From the NCBI GenBank assembly GCA_002294045.1, contig DBEP01000040.1, forward strand, positions 14,737 through 46,868: a stretch of 32,132 nucleotides of DNA, read 5' to 3'. This DNA is from Lachnoclostridium sp. UBA903 (GTDB lineage: Bacteria; Bacillota; Clostridia; Lachnospirales; Lachnospiraceae). The position numbers and the translations under genes were made by a program. The notes beneath the pieces are model-generated. The model did not search any database. It worked only from the letters and a program-made list of their open reading frames with translations, and had not been told where the DNA came from. This document shows positions 1 through 7,785 of this stretch, piece after piece (position 1 is the first letter of the stretch; every line of letters begins with the position of its first letter).

Positions 1-32
1 AGTGAGTGCGCATCAACGCCGCAAAGCGGCGC

Positions 33-63
33 ATACCATGGGAGCCTGCGGACATGGTATAAT
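33..63 (+). promoter_or_regulatory. extended -10 promoter with overlapping inverted repeat, upstream of GH42 gene
   Basis: TATAAT at 58-63 is preceded by TG at 56-57 or overlapping it (TGGTATAAT), an extended -10 without an obvious -35. An 8-bp inverted repeat, ATACCATG (33-40) and CATGGTAT (53-60), overlaps it and could be a repressor site. A GCCGC-AAA-GCGGC hairpin at 18-30 lies just upstream and may be a fragment of the hairpin repeat seen at 17451-17699. A GAGGAA ribosome binding site at 75-80 lies 5 nt before the ATG. Confidence 0.5.
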
Positions 64-85
64 AAAAGCAGAATGAGGAATTGGC

Positions 86-2158
86 ATGCCTATGGATTCC
101 GACTATATATGGAATGGAGAGAATGTTTTGGAACGACTGTTATACGGGGTGGCATATTACGATGAATATATGCCATACGAAAGATTAGACGAAGATATTA
201 AAATGATGAAAGCGGCGGGAATCAATGTGGTACGTATTGCTGAATCTACCTGGAGTACCCATGAACCACAGGACGGAGTATTTGATTTCAGCTCAGTAAA
301 TAAGGTAATGGATGCCATGGAGAAAGCCGGTATCTCGGTAATAATCGGCACACCTACCTATGCCGTACCTGCCTGGCTTGTGAAGGCATATCCGGAAATA
401 ATGGTAACGGACAGGTCGGGAAAACGCCTGTACGGGGCCAGACAGATTATGGATATTACCAGCGCGGCCTACCGCCATTATGCGGAACGGATTATCCGCA
501 GGCTGATGGAGCAGACCAGCCGCAGAAAGTGTGTAATCGGATATCAGCTGGACAATGAGACTAAGCATTACGGTACTGCGGGTGAAAACGTGCAGTATGC
601 ATTTGTAAAATATATCAGGGCAAAATTCGGAGATGATATTAGCGCTTTTAACCATGAATTCGGATTGGATTACTGGAGCAACCGGATTCATTCCTGGGAG
701 GATTTTCCCGATGTCAGGGGAACCATTAACGGAAGCCTGGGATGTGAATTTGAGAAATTCCAGCGCAGTCTGGCGGAGGAGTTTTTAGCCTGGCAGGCAG
801 CTATTGTAAATGAATATAAAAGAGAAGACCAATTTGTAACCCATAACTTTGACTTTGAATGGCGGAACCAGTCCTTTGGCGTCCAGCCGGACCTGAATCA
901 TTTTAAAGCGGCAAAAGCCTTAACCATCTCAGGATGTGATATTTATCATCCCACCCAGGATTCCCTCACCGGGAAGGAAATTGCTTTCTGCGGCGATTTC
1001 ACCCGTTCAACCAGGAAAGGCAATTATTACGTTCTGGAAACACAGGCCCAGGGATTTCCAGGATGGCTGCCCTATGAGGGACAGCTTAGGCTTCAGGCCT
1101 TCAGCCATCTGGCATCCGGTGCGGATTCTGTTTTATACTGGCACTGGCATTCCATCCACAACTCGTTTGAAACCTATTGGAAAGGGCTGTTAAGCCATGA
1201 TTTTAAGGAAAATTCCACTTATCTGGAAGCAAAAACCATTGGGCGGGAATTTAGTGAGCTTAGTGACCGGTTAATCCATCTTCAGAAGAAAAATACAGTT
1301 GCTCTTATGGTAAGCAACGAAGCCCTGTCAGCCCTGAATTGGTTTAAAATCGAGAGCGGTGGTGGGAAAAACACGGGCTGTGATTATAATGATGTGGTAC
1401 GGTGGCTGTACGATGCTTTATATGAAATGAATGTGGAATGTGATTTTATAACTACGGAGGAAGAGGAGCTTTCCGGCTATAAAATGATTCTTTTGCCGGC
1501 TTTATATGCCGCCGGCAATAAAGTGCTGGACCGTTTAAACCGGTATGTGGAGGCTGGCGGCAGCCTGGTGGCTACTTTTAAAACGGCATTTGCCAATGAA
1601 CATGTAAAGGTCCGGTCAGAGGAGCAGCCGGGGATTTTAACCAAGTGTATGGGAGTAACCTATAATCAATTTACCTATCCCGCCGGAGTGAAATTAACGG
1701 GAGATGATTTTAACTTACCCGAAGAAGAACGGCATGCGGAACTGTTCATGGAACTGCTGAAAACCAGGGGTGCAAAGGTAATTTCCTCGTATGACCATTA
1801 TAACTGGGGAAGGTATGCGGCAGTAACCGTCAATGATTATGGGAAGGGAAAGGCCGTTTATATCGGATGCAAAACAGGCACGTCTTATCTAAAAGAGCTG
1901 TTTGCCATGCTTTTAAAAGAGTTTGGCCTATGGAGCGCAGATCAGGAAGTAAGCTTTCCCGTCATTATCCGAAAGGGGGTAAACCAAGAAGGAAAGAAAG
2001 TCGTTTATTACCTGAATTATTCAAAGGAAGAACAAAGGACGGTTTATAACCATCATGACGGACTTGAATTATTTACCAAAGCTTTGGTAAAAAACGGGGA
2101 TTTGATAACGATTAAGCCATGGAACTTATGTATCATAACGGAAGAGGATGGTATATAA
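86..2158 (+). CDS. GH42 family beta-galactosidase
   Basis: A 690-residue cytoplasmic glycosidase that would release terminal beta-galactose (or a related sugar) from oligosaccharides. The N-terminal half is a TIM barrel of the GH42 type: the opening GVAYYDEYMP and the R-x-AESTW motif are visible. The probable acid/base is Glu158 in QLDNETKHYG and the probable nucleophile Glu318 in VLETQAQGFPGW. Residues from about 400 to 610 look like the GH42 trimerisation domain with its class-I amidotransferase-like fold, followed by a short C-terminal beta domain. The length is normal for the family and there is no signal peptide. The ATG at 86 has a good GAGGAA site. No transporter lies beside it in the window, so the natural substrate cannot be inferred. 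Arabinosidase or alpha-L-arabinopyranosidase activity is a known alternative in GH42. Confidence 0.9.
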   Translation: MPMDSDYIWNGENVLERLLYGVAYYDEYMPYERLDEDIKMMKAAGINVVRIAESTWSTHEPQDGVFDFSSVNKVMDAMEKAGISVIIGTPTYAVPAWLVKAYPEIMVTDRSGKRLYGARQIMDITSAAYRHYAERIIRRLMEQTSRRKCVIGYQLDNETKHYGTAGENVQYAFVKYIRAKFGDDISAFNHEFGLDYWSNRIHSWEDFPDVRGTINGSLGCEFEKFQRSLAEEFLAWQAAIVNEYKREDQFVTHNFDFEWRNQSFGVQPDLNHFKAAKALTISGCDIYHPTQDSLTGKEIAFCGDFTRSTRKGNYYVLETQAQGFPGWLPYEGQLRLQAFSHLASGADSVLYWHWHSIHNSFETYWKGLLSHDFKENSTYLEAKTIGREFSELSDRLIHLQKKNTVALMVSNEALSALNWFKIESGGGKNTGCDYNDVVRWLYDALYEMNVECDFITTEEEELSGYKMILLPALYAAGNKVLDRLNRYVEAGGSLVATFKTAFANEHVKVRSEEQPGILTKCMGVTYNQFTYPAGVKLTGDDFNLPEEERHAELFMELLKTRGAKVISSYDHYNWGRYAAVTVNDYGKGKAVYIGCKTGTSYLKELFAMLLKEFGLWSADQEVSFPVIIRKGVNQEGKKVVYYLNYSKEEQRTVYNHHDGLELFTKALVKNGDLITIKPWNLCIITEEDGI

Positions 2159-2172
2159 GCGGAATCAATGAT

Positions 2173-2213
2173 AAAAAGCCGGTCAGGAGCTAACAACGTC
2201 TGACTGGCTTTTT
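2173..2213. terminator. bidirectional rho-independent terminator
   Basis: An A-rich 5' arm, a GC stem (GCCGGTCAG paired with CTGACTGGC, one wobble) and a TTTTT tail. Because it starts with AAAAA and ends with TTTTT it can serve both the GH42 gene and the convergent creatininase-family gene. Confidence 0.85.
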
Positions 2214-2269
2214 GTTCTGTTTCATAGAAACATTTTCTTTTTTGTCTGAATTCTCAGGGATGTGCCACC

Positions 2270-2968
2270 CTATTTATTTTTAATTTCATTGAAACAAGAT
2301 AACAGATATTCAAGTATACGGTTAACCAGAATCTCTCCTTTTTCTTTTGTGGCCAGGGAAGGAAAACCTAGGCACCCTGTATAATTTTCCGGCTGGTTGG
2401 TATTTTCATGGTACAGATACTCTTTAAATTTTTCAAAGGGAATATCATATTCTTTTACGCAATTCATTTTTACTTTATCCGGATATAGATAGAGAGCTAT
2501 GGATGTTTCCGCTTCACAGGCATGTCTCATGGTTGTTTGTTTCTCTAAAACATCCTGATACTCTATTTCATAAGCTTCGATTACAAATATATCCGGGGCT
2601 AAATCAGATAAGGCTTTAATATGATAAGGGTCCCCATGGAAAGTAAGCAGTATAAATTTTTTGAAGCCCTGGCTTCTCCACCAATCTGTTACTGACAATA
2701 TTAAATTACGCAATAAATCATAAGTAATACCGGTTGTACCGGATAAAAGTTTATCACAGGGAAGATTTACCCCATAATTAATGGTTGGTGCAACCATAAC
2801 ACCCGTTAATTCGGATAATTTTGATGCGAAATACTCAACAGATAAGATATCGTTGTTTAATGGTAAATGATAGCCATGCTGTTCGCATGTTCCAACCGGC
2901 AGGATTAAACAGTCTTCTTTTTTTAAATAATTTCTTACATCGTCCCAGGTCATGTCTGCCAAATACAT
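2270..2968 (-). CDS. creatininase-family amidohydrolase
   Basis: A 232-residue protein of the creatininase / creatinine amidohydrolase family, metal-dependent hydrolases of cyclic or linear C-N bonds. The N-terminal signature PVGTCEQHGYHLPL is clear. Glu29, His31 and Asp40 correspond in spacing to the known metal ligands of creatininase (34, 36, 45). The second metal motif is TFHGDPYH (His111, Asp113), where the classic enzyme has H-x-E, so the glutamate is replaced by aspartate. A HACEAETS motif (the family's HAGExET) follows. The protein stands alone. Its substrate is unknown: many members in anaerobes are not creatininases. The start at 2968 is preceded by a GGGGAAA-type site. Confidence 0.8.
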   Translation of the reverse strand: MYLADMTWDDVRNYLKKEDCLILPVGTCEQHGYHLPLNNDILSVEYFASKLSELTGVMVAPTINYGVNLPCDKLLSGTTGITYDLLRNLILSVTDWWRSQGFKKFILLTFHGDPYHIKALSDLAPDIFVIEAYEIEYQDVLEKQTTMRHACEAETSIALYLYPDKVKMNCVKEYDIPFEKFKEYLYHENTNQPENYTGCLGFPSLATKEKGEILVNRILEYLLSCFNEIKNK

Positions 2969-3006
2969 AATAATTTCCCCGTTCTTTTTTATTATTAATT
3001 ATAGTT

Positions 3007-3021
3007 TACCATAAAATGGTA
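3007..3021 (-). promoter_or_regulatory. palindrome in the promoter of the creatininase-family gene
   Basis: TACCAT-AAA-ATGGTA is a perfect 6-bp inverted repeat. On the minus strand it lies immediately upstream of a TATAAT -10 (about 2998-3003), so it would sit in the -10/-35 spacer, a usual repressor position. No convincing -35 was seen. The interval 3022-3180 holds nothing else that I can support. Confidence 0.4.
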
Positions 3022-3181
3022 TACATGTTAATAGTTAGCCAAAGAATATAACAGGGAAAACACAGGAAGATATAGTCATAGTGAAGGGTTCTATATAACT
3101 TAGCTTAAACAGTCAGAGAAAAAAAGATATGCTTTGGAATGATAAGTATTAGAAGGATTACACAACATATAGAATCAGGAT

Positions 3182-3233
3182 AAAAAGCCACAATCCCGGC
3201 AAGTATAAAATTCTTGCCGGGATTGCGGTTTTT
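3182..3233 (-). terminator. rho-independent terminator of the hydrogenase operon
   Basis: A perfect 13-bp stem, CAATCCCGGCAAG (3191-3203) with CTTGCCGGGATTG (3213-3225), is followed on the minus strand by a run of T (AAAAA at 3182-3186 on the plus strand). It lies about 105 nt beyond the last gene of the nfn-hyd operon. Confidence 0.9.
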
Positions 3234-3338
3234 AAGTATATTTTAACAGAGATTAAAAGATGTTAGCAAAATTATAATATTTCTTATTTTATAATGAATA
3301 AAAATATATGGTTTTAATCCTATATTCTATTGACAGTA

Positions 3339-3590
3339 TCATTTATTTAAGGCAGGCATAACCGTATTATTAAAGAACTCCCTTGCCTTTTCCGGCTGCA
3401 GATGGTACACGGTTCCGTTTACGGAAACAGCGACCCCGCCGCCCTGGCATTCCTTCATGCAGAAGTTGGCCTTAAAATCTATTTTGTCATGGAGGGCATA
3501 TTCTTCCATCATTTGCTGGAAGAGCTGTATTATGTTATAGGAGCCTTTTAAGTGGCAGGAGCTCCCTATGCAGACACTGAGTTCAAGCAT
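3339..3590 (-). CDS. small thioredoxin-like [2Fe-2S] ferredoxin protein
   Basis: An 83-residue protein resembling the thioredoxin-fold [2Fe-2S] domain of NuoE/HydC. Four cysteines, Cys7 and Cys12 (C-x4-C) and Cys44 and Cys48 (C-x3-C), have the spacing that ligates such a cluster. The ATG follows the hydA stop after one base, with the GAGGAGG site inside the hydA 3' end, so it is almost certainly co-translated with the hydrogenase. It may be an extra electron-transfer subunit or a docking partner of HydABC. That role is inferred from position only. Confidence 0.8.
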   Translation of the reverse strand: MLELSVCIGSSCHLKGSYNIIQLFQQMMEEYALHDKIDFKANFCMKECQGGGVAVSVNGTVYHLQPEKAREFFNNTVMPALNK

Positions 3591-3591
3591 G

Positions 3592-5295
3592 TTATTCCTC
3601 CTCCTTTACGCCTGCCGCATAATGAACATGGAGAAGCTCGTGGACACGGCCTTTTAATATACCGTTATAGAGGGACATCATCAAAGGATTCTCCTCAGAA
3701 CGTTTGATGCTGGACAGCTTGTCGGCAGTATAAAGGCCCCTGCCCCTTTTCTTCTTTTCTTCCAGTGAGGTGAAGGGCTGGCCCGCACCGCTTACACAGC
3801 CACCGGGACAAGCCATGACTTCCACGAAATCATAATGTTCGCCGGCTTTGATTTTTTCTATTAAACTGCTTGCGTTTTTCAAGCCGCTGACGATGGCAAT
3901 CCGAAGTTCCCGTTCCCCGAACATAACGCTTGTTTCCTTCACGCCTTCCATTCCGCGTACGCCCTGATAGGCAATGGACATCAGGGAGGTGGAGGATTTG
4001 TCGGAAGTGAGCCTCCTTAAAACGGCTTCGGTCACACCGCCGGTCACACCGAAGATGACTCCGGCGCCTGTCATGGTGCCAAAAGGCATATCCACAGCCT
4101 CCGGTTCCAAATCCGCAAATACAATGCCCGATTCCTTTATCATCTGGATCAGCTCCTGGGTGGTAATGACATAATCCACATTTGGCACACCGTCTGCCCT
4201 GAATTCTTCCCTCACCGCTTCCTGTTTTTTGGCGGTACACGGCATGACAGCTACGTGTACATGGCGTCTTGAGGAGGTTTTGCCCTGTTCCTTTATAACA
4301 GAAGCAAACATCTGCATTGGGGAACGGCAGGTAGATACATGGGCTAAAAGTTCCGGATAGTTCTTCTCACAGTAATTAACCCAGGCGGGGCAGCAGGAGG
4401 TAAACAGGGGAATGGTGCTGTTTCCGGCTTCCAAACGTTTTATAAACTCATTGGATTCCTCCAGTACGGTTAAATCCGCACCGGTGGAGGTGTCGTAGAT
4501 TTCTTCAAAACCCATGCGCCTTAAAGCGGCAACGATTTTCCCGATGGTATTTTCTCCGTTGGAATGGCCCAGTTCCCTGCCGATTGCCACCCGTACAGCA
4601 GGAGCAATCTGTACCGTAACTTTTGTATTCTTTTCATCCAGAGCTTCCCATACCCGATTCTTGTTATTTTTAACAACAATGGCACCAGTCGGACATGCGG
4701 CCGCACACTGTCCGCATCCGATACAGGGCGAGGAGGCAATGGGCCGGTCAAATGCGGTGCTTATGGTCATTCTGGAACCGCGGTGTGCAAAGTCAATGGC
4801 TCCGACGTTCTGGATTTCATTGCACATACGGACGCAGTCGCCGCAGAGGATGCATTTGTTCTGGTCTCTGGTGATGCAGTAAGAGGAATCGTCAATTTTG
4901 GGTTCCGCTGCCGTATTGGGAAAACGGACATTTTCAATGTTAAAAGTGATTGCCAGGTCCTGAAGCTTACATTTTCCGTTATTGCTGCAGGTAGTACAGT
5001 CCCTGCAGTGATTGGCAAGAAGCAGTTCCAGAATCATCTTGCGGTACTTTCTGAGACGTTTTGTGTTGGTGCGGATCTCCATACCGGCTTTCGGAGGTGT
5101 GGAACAGGCCGCCTCCAGACCGCCCCACTGATTTTCAACCATACACATGCGGCAGGCACCGTAAATAGACAGCTCGGAATGATAGCAGAAAGTAGGCAGC
5201 TTGATTCCGGCTTTGCGGATGAGTTCCAGGAGGTTTTTTTCCCCGTTCATTTCAACCGGCATTCCGTCTATAATCATATATTCATTTGTTTTCAT
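3592..5295 (-). CDS. hydA: [FeFe] hydrogenase catalytic subunit HydA
   Basis: A 567-residue H2-forming/oxidising subunit of a soluble NAD-linked hydrogenase. In order: an N-terminal [2Fe-2S] domain (Cys37, Cys48, Cys51, Cys64); a His-ligated [4Fe-4S] site (HCRDCTTC, then GKC); two ferredoxin-type [4Fe-4S] motifs (CILCGDCVRMC and CIGCGQCAAAC); then the H-cluster domain with L1 TSCCPAW, L2 MPCTAKK and L3 MACPGGCVSGAGQP. L3 has Ala where GGGQP is usual. The small-subunit-like tail ends near residue 550. A TTG 12 nt upstream would be a longer start, but the ATG at 5295 has a GGAG site 6 nt away and is preferred. The enzyme is probably electron-bifurcating with HydB and HydC, coupling NADH and reduced ferredoxin to H2. 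Confidence 0.93.
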   Translation of the reverse strand: MKTNEYMIIDGMPVEMNGEKNLLELIRKAGIKLPTFCYHSELSIYGACRMCMVENQWGGLEAACSTPPKAGMEIRTNTKRLRKYRKMILELLLANHCRDCTTCSNNGKCKLQDLAITFNIENVRFPNTAAEPKIDDSSYCITRDQNKCILCGDCVRMCNEIQNVGAIDFAHRGSRMTISTAFDRPIASSPCIGCGQCAAACPTGAIVVKNNKNRVWEALDEKNTKVTVQIAPAVRVAIGRELGHSNGENTIGKIVAALRRMGFEEIYDTSTGADLTVLEESNEFIKRLEAGNSTIPLFTSCCPAWVNYCEKNYPELLAHVSTCRSPMQMFASVIKEQGKTSSRRHVHVAVMPCTAKKQEAVREEFRADGVPNVDYVITTQELIQMIKESGIVFADLEPEAVDMPFGTMTGAGVIFGVTGGVTEAVLRRLTSDKSSTSLMSIAYQGVRGMEGVKETSVMFGERELRIAIVSGLKNASSLIEKIKAGEHYDFVEVMACPGGCVSGAGQPFTSLEEKKKRGRGLYTADKLSSIKRSEENPLMMSLYNGILKGRVHELLHVHYAAGVKEEE

Positions 5296-5310
5296 ATCTG
5301 TCTCCAATCT

Positions 5311-5326
5311 GCCCGTTTTGGCGGGC
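5311..5326 (-). other. small hairpin between hydB and hydA
   Basis: GCCCG (5311-5315) pairs with CGGGC (5322-5326) around a 6-nt loop in the 55-nt hydB-hydA gap, just upstream of the hydA ribosome binding site. There is no T run, so an mRNA processing or translation-tuning element is more likely than a terminator. Confidence 0.5.
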
Positions 5327-5350
5327 GTAAATCACTAAATATATTTAAGA

Positions 5351-7225
5351 TTAATTTTCCATAATGGCATGGAAAGGACAGGTTGAAATGCAGGCCTGGC
5401 ATTTAATGCATTTGGTCTGGTCAATTACAAAGGGTTCTTTGATTTTACCGGATATGGCACTGACCGGACAGGATTTTGAACATTTGGAACATCCTTTGCA
5501 AAGGGCAGGATCGATTTGGATTTTTTTCAGCTTCTGGCAGCTTCCGGCAGGACAGCATTTCTCATATATATGGGCTTCGTATTCCGAACGGAAGCTCTTA
5601 ATGGTGCTGACAACCGGGAAAGCGGCCGTTTTGCCCAGCCCGCATAAAGCAGTGGCCGAAATGGTATCCGCCAGTTCCAGCAGCAGTTCGATGTCTCCGT
5701 CTTCCCCTTTACCTTCTACAATGCGTTCTAATATGGCAAGCATCCGTTTGGTGCCTTCCCGGCAGGGAACACATTTGCCGCAGGATTCATTCTGGGTAAA
5801 ATTCATAAAGAAACGGGCAACTTCCACCATACAGGTATTACTGTCCATAACCACCAGACCGCCGGAACCTATCATGGCACCTGCTTTTTTTAAGGAATCA
5901 AAATCCAGAGGCAGGTCAAGCTGTTCTTTTGTCAGACAGCCGCCGGACGGGCCGCCTATCTGCACGGCTTTGAATTCGCCGCCGTCTCTCATACCGCCTC
6001 CCACGTCAAAGATAACTTCTCTAAGGGTAGTACCCATGGGAACTTCAATAAGTCCGGTGTTTTCAATATTTCCGGTTAAGGCAAAGGCCTTGGTGCCGGG
6101 GCTTTTTTCCGGGCCGATTCCCTTATACCAGCCGGAACCGTTACGGATTATAAGGGGGACATTTGCAAAGGTTTCTACGTTGTTTAATACCGTTGGCATA
6201 TTAAAAAGACCGTGCTCCACCGTTCTTGGAGGTTTTACCCTCGGCATGCCGCGGTTGCCTTCTATGGAAGCGGTTAAGGCACTGCCTTCACCGCAGACAA
6301 AGGCGCCTGCTCCCCGGTTGATATGCAGGCGGAAGCTGAAATCCGTACCCAGGATACGGTCGCCTAACAGTCCAAGTTCCTCGGCCTGGGCAATGGCTGT
6401 TTTCAGCCGGCTGACTGCCATGGGGTATTCGGCACGGACATAAATATAACCTTCACCGGCGCCGCAGGCAAGCCCTGCAATCATCATACCTTCCAGCATT
6501 CTGTGGGGGTCGCCTTCCATAATGCTTCTGTCCATAAATGCACCGGGGTCTCCTTCGTCACCGTTGCATACGATATATTTCCGGCCGGCGTTTTGGCGTT
6601 TTACCTGAGCCCATTTTCTGCCCGCAGGGAAACCGCCGCCGCCCCGTCCTCTTAAGTTGGATTCGGATATTTCCCCGATGATGTCGTCCCCGCTCATATC
6701 AAAGAGAGCTTTTTCAAAGGCGGCGTAACCGCCGATGCCAAGGTACTCCTTAATGGAAGTGGCATCAATATGCCCGCAGTGTTCTAAAACCAGCCGGGTT
6801 TGTTTTTCATAAAAAGGAATTTCTTCCTGCTTTTTGTATACGGTGCCGCCTTTCTGATAAGCCAGCCTTCCTATATGTCTTCCTATTTTTATGGTTTTTT
6901 CAATAATTTCTTCACAATCAGCCAGCTGTACCCTGGTGTAAAGATAACCCTGGGGTTCAATTCTGACTAAAGGGCCCATTTCGCAGAAACCGTGGCAACC
7001 GCTTTTTTTCATACCGATGGCATCGCCGTGAGGTTCTTTCTTAAGTTCTACGGAACAGGGAATATTCTGTTCGTTTAATAATTCGGTCAGGCGGTCATAA
7101 ATTTCCAGGGAACCGCTGGAGATGCATCCCGTACCGGCACAGACCAGTATTTTACTGGTTTCAGCCTTAAGGGATGCTTCATAAGTACTGCGAAGTTTCG
7201 CTAATTCCTCCCTGTTTCTCAGCAT
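5351..7225 (-). CDS. hydB: NAD-dependent hydrogenase flavoprotein subunit HydB (NuoF-like)
   Basis: A 624-residue flavin and NADH-binding subunit. It starts with a thioredoxin-like [2Fe-2S] domain (Cys29, Cys34, Cys77, Cys81). The NuoF core follows, with RGRGGGGFPAGRKW for FMN/NADH binding, GDEGDPGAFMDR and GEGSALTASIEG. Next come an SLBB region and the [4Fe-4S] site ESCGKCVPCREG with a distal Cys in TALCGLG. A C-terminal two-[4Fe-4S] ferredoxin domain (CKGCSKCSKSCP and CIKCQACISTCP) completes the HydB architecture. It starts directly after hydC (stop codon adjoining ATG) with GGAGG inside hydC. FMN in this subunit is the presumed bifurcation site in the HydABC family. Confidence 0.93.
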   Translation of the reverse strand: MLRNREELAKLRSTYEASLKAETSKILVCAGTGCISSGSLEIYDRLTELLNEQNIPCSVELKKEPHGDAIGMKKSGCHGFCEMGPLVRIEPQGYLYTRVQLADCEEIIEKTIKIGRHIGRLAYQKGGTVYKKQEEIPFYEKQTRLVLEHCGHIDATSIKEYLGIGGYAAFEKALFDMSGDDIIGEISESNLRGRGGGGFPAGRKWAQVKRQNAGRKYIVCNGDEGDPGAFMDRSIMEGDPHRMLEGMMIAGLACGAGEGYIYVRAEYPMAVSRLKTAIAQAEELGLLGDRILGTDFSFRLHINRGAGAFVCGEGSALTASIEGNRGMPRVKPPRTVEHGLFNMPTVLNNVETFANVPLIIRNGSGWYKGIGPEKSPGTKAFALTGNIENTGLIEVPMGTTLREVIFDVGGGMRDGGEFKAVQIGGPSGGCLTKEQLDLPLDFDSLKKAGAMIGSGGLVVMDSNTCMVEVARFFMNFTQNESCGKCVPCREGTKRMLAILERIVEGKGEDGDIELLLELADTISATALCGLGKTAAFPVVSTIKSFRSEYEAHIYEKCCPAGSCQKLKKIQIDPALCKGCSKCSKSCPVSAISGKIKEPFVIDQTKCIKCQACISTCPFHAIMEN

Positions 7226-7702
7226 TTATTTATCCTCCTTTAATTCATTCAGAAGTCCGGCTGCTTTATCCGGAGTCATGGCGGGATATACCTTATCGTT
7301 TACGGTAAGTACCGGAGCCAGCCCGCAGGCGCCAAGACAGGATACGGTCTCTACGGTAAAGGATAAATCGTCGGTGGTGGCTTTGACCTCCGACAGCCCT
7401 AATTCCTTGCGGAGCCTTTCAAGAATCGGGATGGATTTTCTTACATGACAGGCAGTTCCGTCACAGACTTTTATTACGTATTTGCCTTTTGGCTGAAGGG
7501 AAAAATTTTCGTAAAAGGTCGCCACACTGTATATTTTAGCCTGGCTGATGCCAAGTTTTTTTGAGAGATAGGGAAAAACTTCTTTCGGCAGATACCGGTA
7601 ATGCTCCTGTATATTCTGCAAAATAGCGATAACCGCACTTTGTCTGCATCCAAGTTCATCAATAATTCCATCGATAACCTTGTAGTCAAATGTTTCTTTC
7701 AT
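7226..7702 (-). CDS. hydC: NAD-dependent hydrogenase subunit HydC (NuoE-like)
   Basis: A 158-residue thioredoxin-like [2Fe-2S] subunit, homologous to complex I NuoE. The helical N-terminal part includes the family motif KIYSVATFYENF. The cluster ligands are Cys80 and Cys85 (CDGTAC) and Cys122 and Cys126 (CLGAC). A start 27 nt further upstream is open, but the ATG at 7702 has GGAGG 4 nt away while the upstream ATG has none. It is translationally linked to hydB. Confidence 0.92.
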   Translation of the reverse strand: MKETFDYKVIDGIIDELGCRQSAVIAILQNIQEHYRYLPKEVFPYLSKKLGISQAKIYSVATFYENFSLQPKGKYVIKVCDGTACHVRKSIPILERLRKELGLSEVKATTDDLSFTVETVSCLGACGLAPVLTVNDKVYPAMTPDKAAGLLNELKEDK

Positions 7703-7743
7703 AAATCCTCCGTTCTGAAAATGAATCATTATATTAAATTCTA

Positions 7744-7764
7744 ACAGGATTCAATCAATCCTGT
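7744..7764 (-). other. hairpin in the nfnB-hydC gap
   Basis: A perfect 8-bp stem, ACAGGATT (7744-7751) with AATCCTGT (7757-7764), 5-nt loop, no T tract. It lies between the nfn and hyd halves of the operon and could be an mRNA processing site that lets the two halves accumulate differently. Confidence 0.5.
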
Positions 7765-7785
7765 ATCAGCAGCATGTGTTAGTTC

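Noticed and set aside
5293..5307. TTG at 5307 as the hydA start
   Set aside because: The ATG at 5295 has GGAG at a proper distance, which overlaps the proposed TTG start region; the longer start would leave no site of its own.
4564..5364. A 266-codon open frame opposite hydA
   Set aside because: It is antisense to the ferredoxin and H-cluster domains of hydA and shows no protein family features.
5364..6443. A 359-codon open frame opposite hydB
   Set aside because: It is fully antisense to a gene with complete HydB motifs, has no recognisable domain and no ribosome binding site; it reflects codon bias of the real gene.
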